A DNA stretch of 29,360 bases from Candidatus Aminicenantota bacterium (GCA_030607635.1 JAUWJP010000001.1:1-29360); one strand, 5' to 3'. Shown: positions 22,830 to 28,892, numbered from the stretch's first letter. A program made the numbers and translations. The notes: generated by a model not told the origin, from the letters alone.

Positions 22830-23120
22830 ATGAGCATTATCGACTATGCTGACGGCATCGCAAGAGACACAAACGTCTTAGGTGAAAACGTCTATTATGA
22901 CAATGGCCAGGGCTGCGGTACGATCTGGTTTAAAAATGTCAAGGCTGCCAGGAAATTCATTGCTAAACATGGGCGGATCGGCGGTCAAGATTCTGGGCTA
23001 TGCAAGAAGTGTCAATGTCATTATTCAAGTGGTACTAGAGGCTGGAAGATATACAAGCAATGGGCTTGTCATCAGTGGATCGCAAGCTTGAAGCGCAAGC
23101 TTTTCCTGGCCAGATCGTAA
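22830..23120 (+). CDS. Unknown Cys/Lys-rich protein
   Basis: 96 residues. First half IWFKNVKAARKFIAKHGRIG; second half has CKKCQCH and a basic end (WIASLKRKLFLARS). AATGGAGGTGTAAC precedes ATG. The cysteine cluster suggests metal binding. Last gene of the antidefence operon; no family recognised. Confidence 0.55.
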   Translation: MSIIDYADGIARDTNVLGENVYYDNGQGCGTIWFKNVKAARKFIAKHGRIGGQDSGLCKKCQCHYSSGTRGWKIYKQWACHQWIASLKRKLFLARS

Positions 23121-23141
23121 CAATAGCTGGCGCAAATTAAA

Positions 23142-23181
23142 GTGGACACAAAGCGGTAATTTTTATACTATTTATGTCCAC
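23142..23181 (+). promoter_or_regulatory. Promoter with overlapping inverted repeat
   Basis: GTGGACA (23142-23148) and TGTCCAC (23175-23181) are perfect inverted arms. The left arm contains a -35-like TGGACA; TACTAT at 17 bp or TATACT at 15 bp is the -10. A protein bound to both arms would cover the promoter. The next gene encodes an RHH protein, so self-repression is likely. Confidence 0.6.
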
Positions 23182-23196
23182 ATTGGAGGTGAAAAA

Positions 23197-23382
23197 ATGA
23201 AAGAAAAAACAAGGCCGGCTGACCTCTACATTCGACTTCCCAAAGATAACGTTAAGATTAAACAAGAGCTTGTCAAGATTGCAGCTAAGAATGATATAAC
23301 CCTAAACAGGTTGATGATCTCGATCGTTGAATGGTTCCTGGAGGAAAGGAAAAGCAAGGAGTTTGTTATTAAGTTGAAGTGA
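23197..23382 (+). CDS. Arc/MetJ-like ribbon-helix-helix regulator
   Basis: 61 residues. A short beta strand (ADLYIRLP) is followed by two helices (VKIKQELVKIAAKNDI, LNRLMISIVEWFLEERKS), the ribbon-helix-helix layout of Arc-type dimeric repressors. TTGGAGGTG precedes ATG. The promoter carries an inverted repeat, which fits autoregulation. It probably controls the neighbouring switch region as well, but that is inferred. Confidence 0.7.
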   Translation: MKEKTRPADLYIRLPKDNVKIKQELVKIAAKNDITLNRLMISIVEWFLEERKSKEFVIKLK

Positions 23383-23396
23383 TTATCTCTTCTTTT

Positions 23397-23552
23397 TCAT
23401 TTGAACAAAAAATACCATATTACGCAACCGATAACCAACAAGGGAACATAAACCGCAAGAAATAACCACAATGAATTTTGGACTAGCCATGTTGCTATTA
23501 ACAAAAGTATTAAATAAAGAATTACAGCAAATATATACTTGACGAGTTCCAT
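23397..23552 (-). CDS. Small two-helix membrane protein, opposite strand
   Basis: 51 residues, two hydrophobic segments (YIFAVILYLILLLIATWLV and LWLFLAVYVPLLVIGCVIWY) with a short Lys tail. It is the only leftward gene in this half and has its own perfect promoter (TTGACA, 16 bases, TATAAT) and a GGGAAGGGAA site. Expressed opposite to the repressor, it would be a candidate superinfection-exclusion or holin-like protein; neither is proven. Too short for most gene finders. Confidence 0.65.
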   Translation of the reverse strand: MELVKYIFAVILYLILLLIATWLVQNSLWLFLAVYVPLLVIGCVIWYFLFK

Positions 23553-23571
23553 TTGATTTCCCTTCCCTATT

Positions 23572-23599
23572 ATTATAGTCTATGATTTTTGATTGTCAA
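23572..23599 (-). promoter_or_regulatory. Leftward consensus promoter
   Basis: On the minus strand: -35 TTGACA (23599-23594), 16-base spacer, -10 TATAAT (23577-23572), both perfect. It drives the 51-residue membrane protein. Its -35 lies in ATTGTCAA (23592-23599), one arm of an inverted repeat shared with the rightward promoter. Confidence 0.8.
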
Positions 23600-23626
23600 A
23601 TTATTTTAATTTTTTTAATATTTTTC

Positions 23627-23654
23627 TTGACAATGGTTTTTGATTAAATATAAT
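23627..23654 (+). promoter_or_regulatory. Rightward consensus promoter of the repressor, likely leaderless
   Basis: -35 TTGACA (23627-23632), 16-base spacer, -10 TATAAT (23649-23654). The expected start of transcription, seven or so bases after the -10, falls on the ATG at 23661, and no ribosome site precedes that ATG. The arm TTGACAAT (23627-23634) mirrors ATTGTCAA at 23592-23599; TTTTTGATT is also shared by both spacers. Confidence 0.8.
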
Positions 23655-23660
23655 TTAATT

Positions 23661-23843
23661 ATGAACCAAGATAAACTCAGAAAGAGCCTCAGGAAATTCT
23701 TAAATGAAAAAGACATGACCCTTACGAAAGCCGGTCTATTTTTTGGTTTAACCGGAGCAACTATAAGCGACTTTACAAGGGGCAAGACTAATTTAAACGA
23801 AAGAAATAAATACAAAATTGAGAAAGGCCTGGGATTAGTTTAA
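23661..23843 (+). CDS. Small HTH (Xre/Cro-type) repressor
   Basis: 60 residues. Helix-turn-helix at about 20-45 (LTKAGLFFGLTGATISDFTR), flanked by helices LRKSLRKFLNEKDM and NERNKYKIEKGLG. I chose ATG 23661 because the promoter's -10 ends six bases upstream, which excludes the longer TTG frame. The message would be leaderless, like lambda cI made from PRM. It probably binds the mirrored arms between the divergent promoters and decides between the two directions. Confidence 0.72.
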   Translation: MNQDKLRKSLRKFLNEKDMTLTKAGLFFGLTGATISDFTRGKTNLNERNKYKIEKGLGLV

Positions 23844-23844
23844 G

Positions 23845-24201
23845 TTGGGACAAGCAAGCTCAAAGATAATAGACTCGGTTTCCAAGGAAATACTCAGGAA
23901 GATAGAACTTCAGAGGAAAATAACGGGAATGACCCAAAAAGAATTCAGCTTAAAAATGGAAGGGGGGCCTCAATGGCTCACCAAAAAGAAACAATTTGAC
24001 TACGATTATAAAGTTAGTGATTTAATTAAGGCCGGGGACGTTCTGAATATCAATCCTTTGTTTTTACTTCCAGACGAAATTTTAGAAAATATCCATAATG
24101 AAAACATAGAGAATGCAATCAAAACTTTATCCAAGAAAGGCTATAGAGTAATCCTGGAAGAAAGTGAACTGAGAAAACATAAAGATGAAGAGAATGAATA
24201 A
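23845..24201 (+). CDS. HTH-related regulator, partner of the repressor
   Basis: 118 residues from TTG 23845, one base after the repressor stop; no ATG fits and the ribosome site is weak, so coupling is likely. Residues about 12-70 resemble an Xre-type HTH (EILRKIELQRKITGMTQKEF, then VSDLIKAGDVLNINPLFLLP). The C-terminus is charged (KKGYRVILEESELRKHKDEE). With the 60-residue protein it may form a two-part switch. Function inferred. Confidence 0.6.
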   Translation: MGQASSKIIDSVSKEILRKIELQRKITGMTQKEFSLKMEGGPQWLTKKKQFDYDYKVSDLIKAGDVLNINPLFLLPDEILENIHNENIENAIKTLSKKGYRVILEESELRKHKDEENE

Positions 24202-24424
24202 TAAAGTGAAGGTAACTTCACATAATGGTTATTATGTCAACTAGACATAGCCAGATGCGACACAATGAATTTTAGATCAAATCCTGCCACAAGTAACGAT
24301 TCGCATAAATTATGTAAACTCCTATCAAAAATCCCCCTGAATCCCTTAGGAGAACCCCACAGCTGGACGATCTCTGCTTAACTAAGCCAATGATACACGT
24401 AAATTAAATATAACGGAGGTAAAA
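24202..24424. promoter_or_regulatory. Non-coding region rich in inverted repeats
   Basis: 223 bases with no gene. GTGAAG/CTTCAC (24206-24221) is a tight stem with a GTAA tetraloop right after the regulator stop. CATAAT/ATTATG (24221-24236) and TATGTC/GACATA (24233-24249) are overlapping inverted repeats, and CATAAATTATG (24305-24315) is another. ATGCGACAC (24255-24263) and GGTAACTTCAC (24211-24221) recur, one slightly changed, at 19237 and 19253. No good promoter for the next gene is evident. Confidence 0.55.
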
Positions 24425-24715
24425 ATGTCAAATGGTATCGAAATGGCCGATGTGGCCACAGAAGGTGGCGGAAAGATGGCCACAATATCAAAGAAGATTA
24501 ACTATCTGATTGAATCTTCTAAGAAAAACTTAAATTTATCGGGTGAGATCCGAGCTAAGCTTTTATGCACAGAGCCCAAAGAAGACAGCATTGATGCTGC
24601 AAAAAATCCAAGATCATCTGGCCACCTGAACAGTATCATTGACAACCTGCAGGACGTCTTAAACACAATCAACATTTCCAACGGTCATCTTATATCGGTC
24701 AACAAAGAAGTATGA
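24425..24715 (+). CDS. Hypothetical helical protein
   Basis: 96 residues with CGGAGG six bases before ATG. It is helical (ISKKINYLIESSKKNLNLSG, LNSIIDNLQDVLNTINISNG), probably a coiled coil. It overlaps the next, membrane-spanning gene by four bases, so the two may work together. No family recognised. Confidence 0.6.
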   Translation: MSNGIEMADVATEGGGKMATISKKINYLIESSKKNLNLSGEIRAKLLCTEPKEDSIDAAKNPRSSGHLNSIIDNLQDVLNTINISNGHLISVNKEV

Positions 24716-24810
24716 AATTTTTAAGGCGCTACTGGCCGCTGATTTTTGTATTGGCGGTCATCCTGGTAATTGTCTTGTTTTTTTTGTATGTCATTATCAA
24801 GAATTTTTAA
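24712..24810 (+). CDS. Very small single-span membrane protein
   Basis: 32 residues: basic MKFLRRYW, then one hydrophobic helix (PLIFVLAVILVIVLFFLYVI) and IKNF. ATGA overlap with the gene before gives coupling. Such mini membrane proteins in phages can be holin-like or modulate host membrane proteins; function unknown. Confidence 0.55.
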   Translation: MKFLRRYWPLIFVLAVILVIVLFFLYVIIKNF

Positions 24811-24824
24811 ACGGAGGTGAAACA

Positions 24825-25055
24825 ATGTCAAATGGCGACACGTGTGACGAAGACAGAGAAGAAGTCTCGGAGCCCTCTTCAGCTCCTAAGCCTGAGTTCC
24901 GGAGGTGGATATCTATTGATATAAAACTGGCGGACAATCACTACATAGCCAATTTCAACCATGGCGCTCCAAGAGTCTTTCATAACATGGCGCAGCTATT
25001 GACGGCGATCGAGGTCGAGTCTGCTAAACTGGGGCCAGGCCCCACACAAACTTGA
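24825..25055 (+). CDS. Hypothetical early protein
   Basis: 76 residues with CGGAGGTGAAAC before ATG. An acidic start (DTCDEDREEVSEPSS) is followed by a beta domain (RRWISIDIKLADNHYIANFN). It shares the first four residues (MSNG) with the protein at 24425 and ends in a Pro-rich tail. No family recognised. Confidence 0.55.
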   Translation: MSNGDTCDEDREEVSEPSSAPKPEFRRWISIDIKLADNHYIANFNHGAPRVFHNMAQLLTAIEVESAKLGPGPTQT

Positions 25056-25190
25056 GATAGGCGTTAAGGTTGCTAACGTAAGCTATCTATAGTTCTTTGA
25101 CCCTGTCTTTTCAAGGACTAGGGGCCAAACAAATTCTCTTTATGTGCCAAGCGGCCCATTTCTTAGGGGATGGGCGCAACCCCCGTCCCC
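25056..25190 (+). promoter_or_regulatory. Structured 5' leader with three hairpins
   Basis: GATAG/CTATC with inner CGTTA/TAACG (25056-25087), GGGCC/GGCCC (25122-25126 with 25153-25157), and GGGGATGGG with the C-rich arm 25182-25190 (9 bp, one G-U, 7-base loop). TCTTTAAAGGAG with the ATG of the next gene follows. A U tract is lacking. No known riboswitch class is recognised. Confidence 0.5.
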
Positions 25191-25207
25191 TCTTTAAAGG
25201 AGAGAAA

Positions 25208-25498
25208 ATGGACAAGAAAAAAAGAGATACCCTCAAAGAAAAATATGCGGGGTCATTCAGCGGCAAGGGAGATCAGCTGCAGTCTAATCTTTTCGGCGAC
25301 CAGGATTTTGTTTTCAATGCCCTCCAGGAAGAAATAAGCGGAATACATTCTGACATAGAGCGCACAAATGATTCAATTGACAAGAAAAAGAAGCTCCTGG
25401 AGGATCTAAAGCGCAGGAAAGGCCAGCTGGACAAGGCCGCACTTATTATCACGAAGTCAAAGCACCTGGTAAAGGACAAGAAGCCAGATCCTCTTTAA
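25208..25498 (+). CDS. Coiled-coil protein with -DPL tail
   Basis: 96 residues from ATG 25208, chosen because AAAGGAG lies seven bases upstream; the open frame extends left only through structured leader. Residues about 45-85 form a charged coiled coil (EEISGIHSDIERTNDSIDKK, KKLLEDLKRRKGQLDKAALI). The last residues are KKPDPL, the same C-terminal Asp-Pro-Leu as the RecT-like protein and SSB downstream. It is likely to be part of the recombination/replication complex. Confidence 0.65.
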   Translation: MDKKKRDTLKEKYAGSFSGKGDQLQSNLFGDQDFVFNALQEEISGIHSDIERTNDSIDKKKKLLEDLKRRKGQLDKAALIITKSKHLVKDKKPDPL

Positions 25499-25508
25499 AA
25501 GTGGATCC

Positions 25509-25640
25509 ATGAGAATACAGGACGAGACAACGACCTACATTAAAGGCAAGAAGGTTCGTAGATTTTATACAGCAAAAATAAGGAGAAGGAAAAAGGATGG
25601 AAGAAGCAAGGATAAAGCAACTAGAAGTAACGGCCGCTAG
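25509..25640 (+). CDS. Doubtful small basic ORF
   Basis: 43 residues, very basic (YIKGKKVRRFYTAKIRRRKK), open from ATG 25509 and overlapping the next gene by 44 bases in another frame. There is no good ribosome site. The basic composition could fit a nucleic-acid binder, but an untranslated leader is equally likely. Confidence 0.3.
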   Translation: MRIQDETTTYIKGKKVRRFYTAKIRRRKKDGRSKDKATRSNGR

Positions 25641-26229
25641 TTTTCCAGCCAGAGCTAACTTCATCATCATCAACAGCAAGGCAACGCTGGATCGGGCCAA
25701 CGAATTTATGAAGGGCGTAAAAACCTACATCAAGGCGGTTGCTGAAATGATGGATCCCGCTATAAAAAAAGGCAAGGCGGCCGTAGCTGAAAACGTATCA
25801 ATAAAGAAGAGGCTTCAGGCCCCAGCAAAAGAAGCGGAGGGAATTGTAAAGCCTGCGATAACGAAATACCTGGCGGATCAAGACGAGATAAGAACAAAGG
25901 CCAAGGAAGAGGCAGAGGAAGCGATAGAGGAGAAGTTTGAGAAGGCAAGGGACGTTGAAAGGCTGGGCGACAAAGAGGGGGCCGAGGAGATCCGGAAAAC
26001 AGAAACGGCCATGGCCGAGCCCCTGCCACCGGTGGTAAAGGCTGCCGGAACGTATCTGACAAAACACTGGACTTGGGAAGAAGAGGATCCTGGCAGCGAC
26101 AAGATCCCTAGAAAATATTACGTTCTCGATATCCTTGAAATAAACAGGATCGTAAGAGAACGAAAAGATAAAACAAATATTCCTGGGATAAGAGTATTCC
26201 AGAAACCATCATCAAGAACAAGATTATAA
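25597..26229 (+). CDS. Phage recombination-module accessory protein
   Basis: 210 residues. Long coiled coil in the middle (KAKEEAEEAIEEKFEKARDV), then a C-terminal domain with HWTWEEEDP, IPRKYYVLDILEINRIVRER and NIPGIRVF. This C-terminal pattern is familiar from phage proteins encoded next to single-strand annealing proteins and exonucleases; its exact job is not known to me. AAGGAG-type site (AGGAGAAGGAAAAAGG) before ATG. It supports reading the following genes as a recombination module. Confidence 0.65.
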   Translation: MEEARIKQLEVTAASFPARANFIIINSKATLDRANEFMKGVKTYIKAVAEMMDPAIKKGKAAVAENVSIKKRLQAPAKEAEGIVKPAITKYLADQDEIRTKAKEEAEEAIEEKFEKARDVERLGDKEGAEEIRKTETAMAEPLPPVVKAAGTYLTKHWTWEEEDPGSDKIPRKYYVLDILEINRIVRERKDKTNIPGIRVFQKPSSRTRL

Positions 26230-26230
26230 A

Positions 26231-26428
26231 ATGACGACAATAGAATTGCTTTTAGAATTTTTATCTCGGCAAAAAGTAAATGCCCATCGTTGCGGAGATT
26301 TCGATAAGGTGGAGCCGAGGGTCGATAAGGATGCTGAGGGTACTGAGGTAGTATTGGAAAAGCAAGAGATAGGTTTTTCGTTTGATAAAAAAGGAAAGTT
26401 TTGTGGGATTTATAACTGGAAAGATTAG
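26231..26428 (+). CDS. Hypothetical protein
   Basis: 65 residues (TTIELLLEFLSRQKVNAHRC, then IGFSFDKKGKFCGIYNWKD). It starts one base after the previous stop, so translation is coupled. No domain recognised. Confidence 0.55.
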   Translation: MTTIELLLEFLSRQKVNAHRCGDFDKVEPRVDKDAEGTEVVLEKQEIGFSFDKKGKFCGIYNWKD

Positions 26429-26439
26429 GGAGGTGAATT

Positions 26440-26604
26440 ATGGCAAAATATGATGGATGGATAGTCAAGAATAGGTGGGGTTCTCTTTTGCGGTGGACAA
26501 TGGGCTACACCATTAGAGGCGTCAAAAGAAAAGTGCCGCACTTGGAAGCATGGAAAAAAGAGGGACATAAAATAGTAAAATTTAAAATTGTGGAGGTGGC
26601 ATAA
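26440..26604 (+). CDS. Small basic protein
   Basis: 54 residues, with GGGAGGTGAATT before ATG. Trp- and Lys-rich (WIVKNRWGSLLRWTMGYTIR, EAWKKEGHKIVKFKIVEVA). It ends in TAATG shared with the next gene. The pattern suits a small nucleic-acid-binding protein; unproven. Confidence 0.55.
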   Translation: MAKYDGWIVKNRWGSLLRWTMGYTIRGVKRKVPHLEAWKKEGHKIVKFKIVEVA

Positions 26605-26894
26605 TGCCAGCAAATAAAACAAAAACTAAAACAAAGGCGGCGCCAGCGAAGAAGCCGAAGGAAAAAACAGAAGAGGTCTTAGAGGGCACCATAATTGATC
26701 AGCCAACGGCCGAAGAAACCATGGTTAAAGTCCCGGAAACAAAGATCGTCCAGGTCATGCCAAACTATGAACAGCTGATGAATCTGTCTGACGTCTTTAG
26801 TAAGGCAGGCCTCTTTCCTGGGATAGAGAATCAGTACCAGGCTGCTGCCGTGATCCAGCTGGGCCAAGAGATAGATCTTCCACCCATGGCTTGA
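26604..26894 (+). CDS. RecT-like annealing protein, N-terminal part of a broken gene
   Basis: 96 residues. A basic Ala/Lys/Pro-rich start, then EQLMNLSDVFSKAGLFPGIE and YQAAAVIQLGQEIDLPPMA, which is the opening pattern of RecT-family single-strand annealing proteins from phages. It stops at TGA 26892 just where the conserved segment (ending roughly in ...GLTKNIYVI) should continue. The pieces of that segment are present in the following bases but in shifting frames, and the remainder of the protein starts at 26991. On its own this fragment is unlikely to be active. Confidence 0.6.
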   Translation: MPANKTKTKTKAAPAKKPKEKTEEVLEGTIIDQPTAEETMVKVPETKIVQVMPNYEQLMNLSDVFSKAGLFPGIENQYQAAAVIQLGQEIDLPPMA

Positions 26895-26990
26895 CTAAGG
26901 AATATATATGTGATCCGCAGCCAAAGAGGATGCACCTTGTGCATATAATGAGAAGCTCTCTTAGCCCTGGCAATCAAGAAGGGTGTTCGT
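26885..26990 (+). other. Lesion zone within the RecT-like gene
   Basis: GGC TTG ACT AAG (26888-26899, frame 2) then AAT ATA TAT GTG ATC (26901-26915, frame 0) read GLTK and NIYVI, so a base seems lost near 26888 and gained at 26900. Frame 0 then meets TAA 26946 and TGA 26949 before EALLALAIKKGVRVEVL resumes. A third shift, through frame 1 (26941-26958), may be involved. All three frames are blocked within this zone or by 27013. Confidence 0.6.
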
Positions 26991-27731
26991 GTGGAAGTCC
27001 TTTCGAAGACTAACAAAGGCTGCCGGCTAAAGTTTTCCAGGAAAGGGCAGCGGGATCATATTGAAGAGTTCAATGAGGAGCAAGCAAGGCGGGCAGGCCT
27101 CCTTAGTAAAGACAACTGGATGAAGCACCCGACAAATATGTATCTATGGAGATGTGTTAAAAATGGCCTGCAAGTTTTCGATGCTCGTCTTTCCCTTGGA
27201 CTAAATACCGTAGAGGAAATGCAAGACGAAGGGCTTGTTGATATTATCCAGCCTCCATCTAAAGAGGAAGAGAAGCCTCCGGAACCTGAAGAGGAAAAGA
27301 AGGATCAGGTGACGTTTACGAAATCCAAGGAGCAACCGGCCGCTGAAGCTGAACCCGTACAAGAAGAGAAGCCTCCGGATCCCTCAGTAACACCACAAGA
27401 GACCGAGGCAAGTAGAATTATAAAGGAAAATGAAGGGGCAATAAAAAAGCTCGTTGTTGAGGATATAAAAGAATACCTCAAGGCGGGGGGCGTTGACGCA
27501 AAGTTATTCAAGAAATGGTTAGGTGAGGAGCTGCAGCCTAGTAAGCCTGACAGGGAATTTGTTGGCCTGAAATTTAACAACTGGTCTTTTACTGAAGGTA
27601 AGCTCGATGACCTGAAGCTGATAAAAGAAAACATGGAGTGGGCTGTTGAGAAATTCCTGGAATCAGAAATATTCAAAGCGGAAGCTCAGAAAGAGGAGCC
27701 TGAAGAGGAAAAGAAGGTAGATCCTTTATGA
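26991..27731 (+). CDS. RecT-like annealing protein, C-terminal part
   Basis: 246 residues from GTG 26991, in the same frame as the upstream fragment. VEVLSKTNKGCRLKFSRKGQ, then FNEEQARRAGLLSKDNWMKH and PTNMYLWRCVKNG, fit the core of phage RecT-type annealing proteins. Residues about 85-140 are a disordered Glu/Pro linker (PPEPEEEKKDQ) and the C-terminal domain (KAGGVDAKLFKKWLGEELQP) is alpha-helical. It ends EEEKKVDPL. It would anneal single strands with the nuclease and SSB encoded next. The GTG has only a weak site (AAGGG); it may be a re-initiation product or a pseudogene piece. Confidence 0.62.
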   Translation: MEVLSKTNKGCRLKFSRKGQRDHIEEFNEEQARRAGLLSKDNWMKHPTNMYLWRCVKNGLQVFDARLSLGLNTVEEMQDEGLVDIIQPPSKEEEKPPEPEEEKKDQVTFTKSKEQPAAEAEPVQEEKPPDPSVTPQETEASRIIKENEGAIKKLVVEDIKEYLKAGGVDAKLFKKWLGEELQPSKPDREFVGLKFNNWSFTEGKLDDLKLIKENMEWAVEKFLESEIFKAEAQKEEPEEEKKVDPL

Positions 27732-28501
27732 CAAAAGGCCTCCCTCATGTCACACAAATTATTGGGCAGCTAAGCAAGCCTCAATTGATCCCCTGGGCAA
27801 CCCGCTTGGGGGTTGAATTCATGCAGGGGAAAACCATTGAATTTGTTGGCAACAGCATAACCAAGGTCTTAGCTGAGATCGAAGGTATGACGCTGGTAAA
27901 GTCTGAGGCAATGACAGAGAAGTTAAAGAAGATCATAGCTGCAGTAGAGAAGGATTTCGGCGGTGACGCAAGTGAGATAACACAAGAAGCCAAGGCCCAG
28001 CATACCATGGTAAAAGATGCGGCCGCTGATCGGGGAAAGAGAGCTCACGCCTCAATTGAAGATTTTCTTCATGCAGAGGATGGTGCCCAAATAGACGTTG
28101 ACGAGGATCTAGCCAAGCCTTTCAAGAAATTCATAGATTGGTGGATCCTAAATGAGGTTGAGATGATTGAGGTAGAGTGTCCCGTATGGAGTGAAGAGGG
28201 CGGAGGATACAAGGGAAAGTTTGACCTGGCTGCTAGGCTAGGGAAACCACCTAAGAAGATCTTATACCTGATCGACTTTAAGTTTACGCCCAAGTTATAC
28301 GATGACGTGAAGATGCAGCTGGCAGCCTACTTCTATGGTTGGAAGGCAAGAACAAAGTGGATCCCGGAAAGGGCTGCCGCTCTGCGGCTGGACTTTACTG
28401 ATGGTCCAGAGGAGTTTGCGATTATCCTAGAGTCTGAGCTTTATAAGGAGTACCAGAAGTTTCTAAGGTTAACTGAATTGTGGCATCTGATTAACGATTA
28501 A
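27728..28501 (+). CDS. PD-(D/E)XK nuclease (phage exonuclease partner)
   Basis: 257 residues, ATGA overlap with the RecT-like gene. Motifs in order: RGKRAHASIEDFL (His107, Glu111), GKFDLAA (Asp166), LIDFK (Asp183, Lys185) and QLAAYFYG (Gln197). This is the RecB/Cas4-like PD-(D/E)XK layout with the trailing QxxxY. It would resect double-stranded DNA to give single strands for the annealing protein. The fused gene order (RecT-like, nuclease, SSB) is the usual phage recombination set. Confidence 0.8.
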   Translation: MTKGLPHVTQIIGQLSKPQLIPWATRLGVEFMQGKTIEFVGNSITKVLAEIEGMTLVKSEAMTEKLKKIIAAVEKDFGGDASEITQEAKAQHTMVKDAAADRGKRAHASIEDFLHAEDGAQIDVDEDLAKPFKKFIDWWILNEVEMIEVECPVWSEEGGGYKGKFDLAARLGKPPKKILYLIDFKFTPKLYDDVKMQLAAYFYGWKARTKWIPERAAALRLDFTDGPEEFAIILESELYKEYQKFLRLTELWHLIND

Positions 28502-28502
28502 A

Positions 28503-28892
28503 ATGGCAGATCTAAATTCTATAAACTTTGTTATGTTGGTCGGTAGGGTTGCCGGTGATATCAACTTTGATACGGGCAAGGGAAAGAACAAGGTTAATCT
28601 CTGCCGCTTCTCATTGGCCACGAATGAAGTCTTTGAGGGATCCAGGAATAAGGTCCAGTATCATAACATTGTTGCCTTTTCTTCAAAAGCAGATCTCTGT
28701 CATAAATACTGCAGGAAAGGAATGTTGCTTGCTATAAAAGGGAAGCTTAGGAACAACAAGTGGGAAGACGAACATGGCAACAAGAGGACGACAACTCAGG
28801 TGGGCATTGACGAGATTACCTTCTTAGGAAAAAAAGAAGATTACGAAAAAGAGGCCACTCCAAAAAAATATGGAGAAGATGATCCATTGTAG
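28503..28892 (+). CDS. ssb: Single-stranded DNA-binding protein
   Basis: 129 residues, OB-fold pattern of bacterial SSB: FVMLVGRVAGDINFDTG, LCRFSLATNEVFEGSRN, VQYHNIVAFSSKADLCHKYC, GMLLAIKGKLRNNKWEDEHG, then TTTQVGIDEITFLGKK. The linker is very short and the acidic tip is GEDDPL in place of the usual DDDIPF. It would coat single strands during replication and annealing and recruit partners through its tip. Starts one base after the nuclease stop. Confidence 0.88.
   Translation: MADLNSINFVMLVGRVAGDINFDTGKGKNKVNLCRFSLATNEVFEGSRNKVQYHNIVAFSSKADLCHKYCRKGMLLAIKGKLRNNKWEDEHGNKRTTTQVGIDEITFLGKKEDYEKEATPKKYGEDDPL

Noticed and set aside
24268..24290. Bases resembling a tRNA T-arm (ATCAAATCCTGCC), a possible attachment site
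   Set aside because: No acceptor, D or anticodon stems can be built around it, and no integrase gene is in view.
27305..27676. Minus-strand open frame of 123 codons opposite the RecT-like C-terminal part
   Set aside because: Shadow of a Glu/Lys-rich plus-strand gene; the Ser/Phe-rich product and lack of start signals mark it as spurious.
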